NCBI GenBank assembly: GCA_002709045.1
Contig: PAPJ01000033.1
Coordinates: 1 to 32,979, forward strand
DNA length: 32,979 nt
From: Planctomycetaceae bacterium
GTDB taxonomy: Bacteria; Planctomycetota; Planctomycetia; Pirellulales; Pirellulaceae
Direction: 5' to 3'
Shown: positions 15,444 to 22,919 of the stretch, piece after piece
How positions within the stretch are numbered: position 1 is the first letter of the stretch
Layout: every line of letters starts with the position of its first letter
Position numbers and translations under genes: made by a program
Notes under the pieces: generated by a model
What the model was told of the DNA's origin: nothing
Database searches by the model: none
What the model saw: only the letters and a program-made list of their open reading frames with translations

Positions 15444-15665
15444 ATGTCAAATGTACGGAACGTTTTCGAAGCGATCCTAAAGTACGGCCACGACGAAGAC
15501 TTCGCTCCGACCGAAAAGGGTTTCGAAGCAACAAATGCACCAGCCGGTTCAGAAGACAAAATTGAAATTTTGCGTCGCCGTGTTGAACAAGGCAGTCCCA
15601 TGTGGCACCGAAATGATCGCCGTGATTACAGCGGACTGACAGGCGCTGTTCGCCCTCGCGAATAA
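15444..15665 (+). CDS. small soluble protein of unknown function (73 aa)
   Basis: ATG at 15444 with GAGGA about 12 nt upstream. The product is hydrophilic, highly charged and has no membrane segment or cysteine. It starts MSNVRNVFEAILKYGHDEDF and ends with the distinctive WHRNDRRDYSGLTGAVRPRE. The compact, motif-rich ends and the strong terminator right after it suggest a real, probably well-expressed small gene; I believe similar short proteins occur in other planctomycetes but cannot verify it here. Single-gene unit with its own upstream region. Function unknown. Confidence 0.7.
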   Translation: MSNVRNVFEAILKYGHDEDFAPTEKGFEATNAPAGSEDKIEILRRRVEQGSPMWHRNDRRDYSGLTGAVRPRE

Positions 15666-15720
15666 TTCCCTGTGTGTTATGAGTGAAGGAAAACGAAGTC
15701 CTTCAGATTTCAAGAAGCGA

Positions 15721-15755
15721 AAAACCCTAATTACCAACTCAGTGATTAGGGTTTT
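15721..15755. terminator. bidirectional intrinsic terminator
   Basis: Perfect 11-bp inverted repeat AAAACCCTAAT (15721-15731) and ATTAGGGTTTT (15745-15755) with a 13-nt loop, then more T residues. It separates the 73-aa gene (+) from the end of holB (-), and the A/T ends allow it to act in both directions. Confidence 0.9.
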
Positions 15756-15809
15756 TTATTTTTAAATATTCTGTAATTGTTACACCGCCAAAAAGAGGAT
15801 TAAGACTCG

Positions 15810-16898
15810 CTAGGTTGGCAATTTGAATCCCCCATGAATCCAAATCTGGCTTAGATCGTCTACCCAGGCATCAATAAGAGTTTTCACGTTTGCATTAGCG
15901 CGCGCATGAAATGAGGTTTCCAAAGTTCGGTCAATGCAGGCCAGACAGGTTTCCACATCACCAGACCAGTCATCAACTATCCGACGACCAATTTCCTGCA
16001 ATAACGGGTCACCGGTAGGGCTCTGGCCACTGAGTTGCAGGAGTACCTGATGAAGGCAAGATACAACAATCGAAGTTAAAAACTCGAGCTGTTCCATTTT
16101 TTCTGGTCGACTCAAGCTTTTCACATCAACCAATTTCAGGATCATCGCTGATAACTTTTCGGGGTGTTGTGGTAAAGTTGCTAACAAGTTTAACAATTCA
16201 GACCGTGTTTCTAATAATTCACTATCCAGATAACGACGTGCTAATTCCACACTACCGTTTGAAATCATTGCTAGCTCGAGTGCTTGATTGGAATCATTAA
16301 CCACTCGTTGCTGAAGCAGAATCTGTTGGACATGTTCGGGCAACAATGAATTAAACGAGATCACCTGGCAGCGTGAAATAATTGTATCAAGCTGTTGACT
16401 CAAGCTGGTACCCAACAAAATTATGACAGCTCCCGGGGGAGGTTCCTCCAGTGTCTTGAGTAAATTCGCCGTTGAAGTGTCGTTCAATGAATCAGCATCG
16501 TTGATAATAACCACTTTCCGTTTAGCACTAATCGGCTTCAGGTTTACTTCATAACAAACGCCGGGAAAGTTTTCTTCTTTGTCATTGATCTTGACTGCAC
16601 CACCGACAATCTGTGCCGTTCTAATTTCAGCTGTACCGGCTAATAATTCCACAAAATGCAGATCAGGATGTGTCCCTGTCATAACCTGCTGACACGAAGG
16701 ACAATGGCTACATGGTTCACACTCATATTCCGAATGTTCTTCACAGAACAAAGCCTGAGTCAATTTACGTGCAAAAAACTGTTTACCAATCCCTTCGGGA
16801 CCAATAAATAGAAACGCTGAAGCCAGACGTCCACTTTTCAGATTACGGCGAAACCTATCAATCTGAGCGCCATGTCCTAAGACTTCGTGCCATCCCAT
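15810..16898 (-). CDS. holB: DNA polymerase III subunit delta' (clamp loader)
   Basis: The product (362 residues) is part of the clamp-loader complex that places the sliding clamp on DNA. The AAA+ start has GPEGIGKQ at 33-40, a P-loop-like motif ending in Gln rather than Ser/Thr, as delta' subunits often do not bind ATP. A zinc module with C52, C60, C63, C66 and C69 follows. DADSLNDTSTANLLKTLEEPP (split here by family logic into sensor-1 region and LLKTLEEPP at 146-154) and SRCQ complete the pattern. The frame extends to a GTG at 16913 that overlaps the tmk stop by 4 bp, but the ATG at 16898 has GAGGGA about 8 nt upstream, so I chose it. Translationally coupled to tmk; ends before the terminator at 15721. 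Confidence 0.9.
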   Translation of the reverse strand: MGWHEVLGHGAQIDRFRRNLKSGRLASAFLFIGPEGIGKQFFARKLTQALFCEEHSEYECEPCSHCPSCQQVMTGTHPDLHFVELLAGTAEIRTAQIVGGAVKINDKEENFPGVCYEVNLKPISAKRKVVIINDADSLNDTSTANLLKTLEEPPPGAVIILLGTSLSQQLDTIISRCQVISFNSLLPEHVQQILLQQRVVNDSNQALELAMISNGSVELARRYLDSELLETRSELLNLLATLPQHPEKLSAMILKLVDVKSLSRPEKMEQLEFLTSIVVSCLHQVLLQLSGQSPTGDPLLQEIGRRIVDDWSGDVETCLACIDRTLETSFHARANANVKTLIDAWVDDLSQIWIHGGFKLPT

Positions 16899-16909
16899 TT
16901 TCAAGTCCC

Positions 16910-17521
16910 TCACTTCTGATCAAGAAATGCTGACGCTAGACTCACAATTTCATTATGAATCGTGTCAATATCCCGGGCAGCATCAATAAGTTTGATCGAA
17001 TCCGGATCGCGGGAAGCTTCGCGTAGAAAGCCTTGACGCACCTGCTCCATATAACTCAGACCCTGCGATTCAATACGATCTAATTCTCGATCCATCCGTC
17101 CGCGGGCGTTGTTGACGTCCATATCTAAAAGAATCGTCAGATCGGGAAGAACACCGTCAGTGGCTATCACTCCCACCTGACGTAGCGTTTCTACGTCCAG
17201 ACCTCCCGCATATCCCTGATAGACAATATTAGCAAGCAGATATCGGTCGCAGATAACCGTTTTCCCTTCCTTTAAAGCTGGCTTGATAACTTCCTCTACC
17301 AATTGGGTCCGGGCTGTCATATAGAGGAACATCTCACTACGCCTGGAGATAGCAATATCATGCTTATCCAGCAACAAATCTCGCAGCCGTTCACCAAGTA
17401 GCGTGCTACCAGGGTCACGGCATAAGAGAACATCATGCCCGCTATCGATAAGCCAATGTTTGAAGAGTTCGATCTGAGTCGACTTACCAACCCCATCTGT
17501 TCCGTCAAAGCTAAAGAACAT
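16910..17521 (-). CDS. tmk: thymidylate kinase (dTMP kinase)
   Basis: Converts dTMP to dTDP with ATP in the dTTP pathway. From the ATG at 17521 the product has 203 residues, the usual length; an upstream in-frame TTG at 17545 is possible but less natural. The P-loop GTDGVGKST is at residues 7-15, directly after the N-terminal MFFSFD strand. CRDPGST replaces the common TREPGGT, the DRY motif is at 92-94 in VICDRYLLANIVYQGYAGG, and PDLTILLDMDV follows. The tmk-holB pairing seen here is common in bacteria. The upstream TolC-type gene ends 130 bp away on the same strand and may be co-transcribed. Confidence 0.94.
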   Translation of the reverse strand: MFFSFDGTDGVGKSTQIELFKHWLIDSGHDVLLCRDPGSTLLGERLRDLLLDKHDIAISRRSEMFLYMTARTQLVEEVIKPALKEGKTVICDRYLLANIVYQGYAGGLDVETLRQVGVIATDGVLPDLTILLDMDVNNARGRMDRELDRIESQGLSYMEQVRQGFLREASRDPDSIKLIDAARDIDTIHNEIVSLASAFLDQK

Positions 17522-17651
17522 TCTCTTGCATTGCTTCCATGTCAATTACTACAGAATACCTACTCACTTTTTAACACAGAATAGGTGTAATTAACACGAC
17601 TCTCGGCGAAGTTATGTGATACTCAGTTTCCGGAACACCATCCAGAAAGAA

Positions 17652-19709
17652 TTACAATTCCAGACTGTAATCCGGCAGGTTGAGTACAACATCAGGTTCC
17701 GTTGTATGTGCTTCGGAGTCCCCTGAAGCGTCAGCCGGCTCCGGCTGTTTATCGATAGCATCATTGTCGTTTGCAGGATTTGCTTCTGAACCGCCCACTT
17801 CGTCAATCGCACCCGCAGGCTCGGCAATCGAAGTATTACTGACGACCTCTGGTCTGGTAAAACCATAATCCATATAGCGTCCGGCATCGCGCTGGCGAGC
17901 ACGTTCTAGAGCATCATCATAAGCTTTGTCAGGCCATTGACCTTCGGATAAATGTATGTCGTTGTAACCTAATAACGAACCTTTACGATAATGTACTTCT
18001 GCAATTGCTTTTGAATAGGATCCCAGTGCCCGGTAATAGTCTGTCTGAGCTTGAGCATGACGCCGCTGAGACTGTAGTACCTGATCTAACGTCGTTTTAC
18101 CACCGCGGTACAAAGCTACAGCCGAATCAACTTCTTTCTTAGAAATTGCCCAGCGGTTGTAATGTAATTGAGCCTGACGATGAGTGTAATCCAACGACTT
18201 CATCGCAGTGGTAAGCAGGTGCGAAGTGTTGAGTTCCATATCTTCAAGACGGGCTACATCTCGTTTCAAATTCAATTCAGCATTCCGCAATGCTGCCAAT
18301 TCAGCGCGTGCTCCGAATTTTGGAGGGCGAATATCAATACCGACTCGAAGTTCCTGATAATTACCGCCGGTTAATCCCTCGACAGCATTTGAATCGGGGG
18401 CAACAAAATCTAGACCATTCCGTTTACCAATCAATTGATCACCGTAACCTAACCAACGGTACATCGTTACCAAATTGATCTGTGGCAGAGTATTATGACG
18501 AGCGAGTTTCAGTTCAAGTTCACGTCGCTTGATCGACCATTTTTGCTGACGTAATTCCACACTGCGAATCAGTGCTTCTTCGTGTGACTGTTGCCAGTCA
18601 AATACAACCTTAGCCTGAGCCGGCTCATCTGCAGGCCGAATTACGCGACCGTCTGTTGGTGACAGCCCCATTAACCATCGCATACTTTGTTCAGCTTTCA
18701 GCAAATCGTTCCAGGCTGTCTCAACCTGAGCCTGAAAGAAGAAGTACTGTTCCTGGGACTGAGCTTCTGCCTGAGCGGTTTCAATGCCACCTACCATTTT
18801 CTCATAAGCAATTTTCCAAGTTACCTGTGCACTATCGCGAGCAATCTTAGCCGCTTCTAGATTTCTGTAAGCCGTGTAGAGATCCCAGTAAGTGTTCTCA
18901 ATGTCTAACACCATATTACGGACAGACGACTCAAATACGGCAAGACTTACATCTGTATTGATACGTGCCAGTAATAACGGAATTCGGTTAACCATAGTTC
19001 CATTGCCTCGAAGCAAGGGATGACTAACTTCACCTTCAATCGCTGTATACCAGTCTGATGGCAAAGCCCGTCCAAAACCACGATTGTTCTTGTCATAGAT
19101 CGTTTGATTTCTTAAGGAGAATTGAGTACCGGTTGCTGCTTTCTTAGTTAGTCCAACATCAATCTGTCCCAAATCTTGTTGATAATTAAACGGTACAAAT
19201 CCAAAATCATTCGTACTAACGTTTTGTGGACGATCGGTCTTCTGCCAGAACATACTTGTAGTGAACTGAGCATCAAACTCGGATAAAGCAGCCTGCACAC
19301 CACTACGCGGGTCCGTTTCAAAAATTGCCGGATCATAAACAGTTGTTGCACCCGCAGTTCGTCCGGATAAGCCATCAGCAAACCCAAATGGAGTTACACT
19401 ACCCAGATTACGAATGACTTTGCTATTGCGCAAAGCGGTTTGCACCGCTTCCTGAAGCGTTAGATCCCATGGCTTATCAAAGTCAGGTTTCGAAAGCGTA
19501 ATCGGTGACTTGGTGTTGGTCACTTCGTCCAGAGACTGTGTCTGGACATTAGGATATTCAATTTGGATTTGACTGTCGACATAAGTGCGTAATTCTCCTG
19601 GTTCTCTCAAATAATGCGGTCGCGAAGGTGTACAGCCAATCGACGTTGCTATTAATAGCAGAGCTGAAAAACTGATAGGCTTAAACGAATTGTGCCGTCG
19701 ATTGCTCAC
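17652..19709 (-). CDS. TolC-type outer-membrane efflux/secretion lipoprotein
   Basis: Long protein (685 residues, longer than the usual 450-500) of the outer membrane efflux family, the channel of tripartite export systems. I chose GTG at 19709, which has AGGA 7 nt upstream; the TTG at 19715 is too close to that site. A signal sequence ends in a lipobox-like SIGC (Cys26). Two long helical halves carry the characteristic ENTYWDLYTAYRNLEAA and LDYTHRQAQLHYNRWAISKKEV/GGKTTLDQVLQSQRRHAQAQ segments; SLLGYN marks the end of the second barrel part. The last ~90 residues are acidic and disordered. No membrane-fusion or pump gene is adjacent, so its partners must lie elsewhere. Confidence 0.85.
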   Translation of the reverse strand: MSNRRHNSFKPISFSALLLIATSIGCTPSRPHYLREPGELRTYVDSQIQIEYPNVQTQSLDEVTNTKSPITLSKPDFDKPWDLTLQEAVQTALRNSKVIRNLGSVTPFGFADGLSGRTAGATTVYDPAIFETDPRSGVQAALSEFDAQFTTSMFWQKTDRPQNVSTNDFGFVPFNYQQDLGQIDVGLTKKAATGTQFSLRNQTIYDKNNRGFGRALPSDWYTAIEGEVSHPLLRGNGTMVNRIPLLLARINTDVSLAVFESSVRNMVLDIENTYWDLYTAYRNLEAAKIARDSAQVTWKIAYEKMVGGIETAQAEAQSQEQYFFFQAQVETAWNDLLKAEQSMRWLMGLSPTDGRVIRPADEPAQAKVVFDWQQSHEEALIRSVELRQQKWSIKRRELELKLARHNTLPQINLVTMYRWLGYGDQLIGKRNGLDFVAPDSNAVEGLTGGNYQELRVGIDIRPPKFGARAELAALRNAELNLKRDVARLEDMELNTSHLLTTAMKSLDYTHRQAQLHYNRWAISKKEVDSAVALYRGGKTTLDQVLQSQRRHAQAQTDYYRALGSYSKAIAEVHYRKGSLLGYNDIHLSEGQWPDKAYDDALERARQRDAGRYMDYGFTRPEVVSNTSIAEPAGAIDEVGGSEANPANDNDAIDKQPEPADASGDSEAHTTEPDVVLNLPDYSLEL

Positions 19710-19761
19710 AATCAAATCCTGAAATTGGCGTTACAGGTACAAAGAAAATGAATTGTTTTAA

Positions 19762-19776
19762 CCTGACAATGTCAGG
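19762..19776 (-). promoter_or_regulatory. palindrome upstream of the TolC-type gene, possible operator
   Basis: CCTGAC-AAT-GTCAGG is a perfect inverted repeat 53 bp before the GTG start at 19709, in a 242-bp gene-free stretch (19710-19951). Its position near the expected promoter suits a repressor or activator site for an efflux gene. It has no T-tract, so it is not a normal terminator. Confidence 0.35.
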
Positions 19777-19951
19777 ATACCCCCCAACCGAAGGCCTTTT
19801 CAGTCTACAGATAGAGCATATCCAGACGTTAATAGGCTTAACGGTAGATTGCAAATCGTCCATGATCTGCCAAAACTTAGGGAAAAGAGTTGGTAAAAAG
19901 TACTTTTTTTAGGGTCCTACACCAGCGTCAGAATCGCTTAAGAGGCCTACC

Positions 19952-20428
19952 TTAGAGATACATTCCCAGAAAACCATCAGCGCCGTCTGAGGCTTCTTCA
20001 ATTTCTTTAATACGTTGACGCGTCTTGTCCAGGTCACCAGCATTGATATAGCGATCAAACTCGACTTTAACAGCCTCGCGCACCGTCTGAAGAAACCAGT
20101 CCACCACGGGCTGAGTCAGCCAATCACAGGTCTCTCCCTTTAACTTAATCTTCAAATCTGCTGATTTAGTTCTTTCGTCCGAAGTATCTGTTAGTACTGT
20201 CCCTTCGAAGCTGAACTCCAACATACCTCTGGCCGAATCATTGGTTAGATAATAAATAGCTTTGGCGTTATACAAGTAATAAGAATTAAAACAACCATGC
20301 CGTTCCATTGCCCCTTTAATACACTCGCAACGCTGCTGGTACTTTGGGGATGCATCCATTGGAATGTCCAGTCGGCCGACAGTACGTAATGGCAGGCAAT
20401 CAAAAGATATTTCGACGCAACGATCCAT
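19952..20428 (-). CDS. soluble protein of unknown function (158 aa), partner of the 709-aa gene
   Basis: ATG at 20428 has GAGGA 8 nt upstream. The product begins MDRCVEISFDCLPLRTVGRL, has a central part with paired Cys (QRCECIKGAMERHGC) and a beta-rich section (GMLEFSFEGTVLTDTS, LKIKLKGETCDWL). It ends with an acidic helical tail (DLDKTRQRIKEIEEA). No signal peptide or membrane segment, so probably cytoplasmic. It follows the 709-aa exported protein by 42 bp on the same strand, so the two are almost certainly one operon. I do not recognise a family; similarity to uncharacterised planctomycete proteins is likely but unverified. Confidence 0.7.
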   Translation of the reverse strand: MDRCVEISFDCLPLRTVGRLDIPMDASPKYQQRCECIKGAMERHGCFNSYYLYNAKAIYYLTNDSARGMLEFSFEGTVLTDTSDERTKSADLKIKLKGETCDWLTQPVVDWFLQTVREAVKVEFDRYINAGDLDKTRQRIKEIEEASDGADGFLGMYL

Positions 20429-20470
20429 TCGTGTTATCCTCTTTTTCGAGACTCACACCACCGGTTCTTA

Positions 20471-22600
20471 TTATTCAGCCGGTGCACCTTTACCAAGATT
20501 GTAAGACAGCATCAGCCATCCATTGTCTGACACAATCTGCTGTAAGATCAGGTTGCCTGCTGAAGCCCAGTTCCCAGGCAGTGAAATGCCACCTTTACCA
20601 ACGATATCATCTTTGAAAAATGCATTAAACTTCTTACTCATCACAGTTTTCATAGCAACCTGCCCAACTGTCAGTGACTTTTTCCCAATGAACTGAACTG
20701 CGACGTCTCCTTCTCGAACTAACTGCATACCCTCATCTGTTTTAAGCACGTTGTAAGTAGCGGCAATACGAATTCGCTCATTAATGACTTTAGCACCGTC
20801 ACGGAATCGCTTACCCTGAATAGCAATTTCCAGCTGATTATCCCGGAAACTCACACTGATCGGCTGTGTGTTGGAGAAGGTGATCGCCCAGGACTTTTTC
20901 CCTTTACCTGTTTTTAGTTCCTCTGGAACTTCGGCACCTAAGTCTGTCATGTGTTCAACAAGTTTCTCATCAGTCAATTCGACACCACCAAGTACCACTT
21001 CAGTAAAGTTACGAATAAAAGACTCATGAAGTCTGAGAGCGACATCAGTGCCTTTATTGAGTGCAGGGGGTTCTGTCGACGATGCCAGTTGATAACGTCC
21101 TGTCTGAAGCATATTTAAGCGAATATAGTCTTCAGTGCTGGTTGAATTTACATTTACCGGAAAGCCGCCCCGACGAATAAGAGGATTACGAACTTTGTCC
21201 TGATAACCATCTATCACGTTAGCTAATAGGTCAAGTACCTGAGAATCCATCTTGGCTGTAACCGAATCCACAGCAATACCGGAAGCATCTTTCTCGTTTT
21301 GCGAACGCATCTTGTTGAATTTACTTTTAGCGATCGATTCATGAGTTGAGGAGGGTCCTTTGATACTATCAAGAGCCAATTTAGTGGTAGCTTGAGCTTG
21401 TGCTGGTTCCGTAGAAAAACCGTCGCCATCAAACGCAACCAGTTTGGTTGCCTGTAACGTTGTTGTCCCTCTAGTCACTACCGTTACACCGGATTTTTCA
21501 GCAACATTCCGGCTGATTGCCGTACCATCAAGAATCACACGTAAAGTGGCTTTTTCCTGAGATTCGGCAATCTGAAACGATATTTGACCACGTAATCGAG
21601 CTTCACCTACTACTTCAAGTCCCTTCACATTCATTTTTAACTGTTCAGTCTCATCTACTTCCATCAGTTCGCCGGCAGAGATCAGATTCTGTGAAACGTG
21701 TAAATAAATATTGGGCTGATAGAAGTGGTAGCGGATCTGCTGTTGAACTTCACTCGCCTGTCCTGCCCGATCAAGCCAACCAATAATACGGCCGACCTGC
21801 CAAGCTGTATCATTATTAGCTCGCTCCGTATAGTTCTCTAAGGCAGTAATCAGATTGCCAATCTGTGCTTCATACATAGACTTCGAATTCGGATTCGTGT
21901 TAAAGAGCACTGCATTCATATAAGCTCGTAACGTAGTCCGCACGTTCGTGAACTCAGGACGCTCCAAGCCAACAACATCTGCACCATAAAATCCATTTAG
22001 ACTGACCTCCATACGGCCAAGGTTTGGAGTATCTTTATCCAATTCCTGCTGTAATAAATCCCACTGCAGTTGTTCTTTCCAATCAAATTCAACTTCACCT
22101 GCATTTAAAAAGGCTGTCATATTGGTCAATGAAGCATCTAATGCCGTGCGGGTTTTTGTAACCTGCTCATCAGAGACTGGTTTAAAGGCCGGGGCTTGCT
22201 TCTTTAACTGTTCCAGAATCTGTTTGAGATCCTGAGATGGAAGACTTTGAACCCATTGCTCAAGTGCCTGCCGAATCTGCTCTGCAGAAATACGGGTCTT
22301 CTTAGGAAAGTCCGGAATGGTCTCAATATAGTGATCTCGAAGTTTTGCAATATCATCTTTCTTAGCCGTCACTCCCTGTCGAAGCAGTGCTTCAAGATTA
22401 TCATACTGAAGACCATTTCGAATCGAGTTAATTGCCTTTTCTTTCTTTTGAGCACCAATTAGCCCTTCGGAGGTCTGTGTCACACGTTCAATGGCATCGG
22501 TTAAATCATCAGCATTCAATGACGGACTGACAAAAAAGATCCCTGCCAAAACACTCGACAACGAAATCCCTGCAACTATGTTCCTGAAACAACGCTGCAT
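20471..22600 (-). CDS. large exported protein of unknown function (709 aa)
   Basis: ATG at 22600 has GGGAG 6 nt upstream. A signal peptide (IVAGISLSSVLAGIFFV, cleavage near SLNA-DD around 30) leads into a helical first third with LRDHYIETIPDFPKKTRISA and LEQWVQSLPSQDLKQILEQL. The central and C-terminal two thirds look like repeated beta-rich segments (ARLRGQISFQIAESQEKATL, YNVLKTDEGMQLVREGDVAV), reminiscent of LppX/LolA-like or beta-sandwich periplasmic proteins, but no motif settles it. It has no transmembrane helix after the signal. First gene of the operon with the 158-aa protein; its upstream region shares two palindromes with the divergent 22920 gene. Function unknown. Confidence 0.75.
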   Translation of the reverse strand: MQRCFRNIVAGISLSSVLAGIFFVSPSLNADDLTDAIERVTQTSEGLIGAQKKEKAINSIRNGLQYDNLEALLRQGVTAKKDDIAKLRDHYIETIPDFPKKTRISAEQIRQALEQWVQSLPSQDLKQILEQLKKQAPAFKPVSDEQVTKTRTALDASLTNMTAFLNAGEVEFDWKEQLQWDLLQQELDKDTPNLGRMEVSLNGFYGADVVGLERPEFTNVRTTLRAYMNAVLFNTNPNSKSMYEAQIGNLITALENYTERANNDTAWQVGRIIGWLDRAGQASEVQQQIRYHFYQPNIYLHVSQNLISAGELMEVDETEQLKMNVKGLEVVGEARLRGQISFQIAESQEKATLRVILDGTAISRNVAEKSGVTVVTRGTTTLQATKLVAFDGDGFSTEPAQAQATTKLALDSIKGPSSTHESIAKSKFNKMRSQNEKDASGIAVDSVTAKMDSQVLDLLANVIDGYQDKVRNPLIRRGGFPVNVNSTSTEDYIRLNMLQTGRYQLASSTEPPALNKGTDVALRLHESFIRNFTEVVLGGVELTDEKLVEHMTDLGAEVPEELKTGKGKKSWAITFSNTQPISVSFRDNQLEIAIQGKRFRDGAKVINERIRIAATYNVLKTDEGMQLVREGDVAVQFIGKKSLTVGQVAMKTVMSKKFNAFFKDDIVGKGGISLPGNWASAGNLILQQIVSDNGWLMLSYNLGKGAPAE

Positions 22601-22689
22601 CCTACTCTCCCTTCACCGAGCCTGCATTCTGAGACTCGACTTCTATTATTTTTAGGTATCTAAACACATCAAAATTATATTCGACTCAT

Positions 22690-22746
22690 TATGCCTGAAT
22701 GCGTATTCAGGCATAGGCACTTATATTTCTTTAACTGTTAAAGAAA
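22690..22746. promoter_or_regulatory. two perfect palindromes in a divergent promoter region
   Basis: The first has arms ATGCCTGAAT and ATTCAGGCAT (22691-22700 and 22705-22714) around GCGT, extended by one T-A pair. The second has arms TTTCTTTAAC and GTTAAAGAAA (22726-22735 and 22737-22746) around a single base. They lie 10 bp apart in the 319-bp gap (22601-22919) between the divergent 709-aa and DUF11 genes. Neither is followed by a clear T-tract on either strand in the usual terminator arrangement. Operator sites or mRNA leader hairpins are both possible. Confidence 0.5.
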
Positions 22747-22919
22747 AACGCGGAGGTATTCTTTCCCAGATTGCCAATTGTCGCAAGTTCAACTAGCTGA
22801 CAAAATCCCCCTGATTTAACTGTTTTTAGCTGTTTTTTTTCTCGTAAGGACCAAATAGGGGAAATTCGTCTTAACTCAAAGCATGGCTTTCTAAAATAAT
22901 GGTGTGAGTTGAACTTTAG

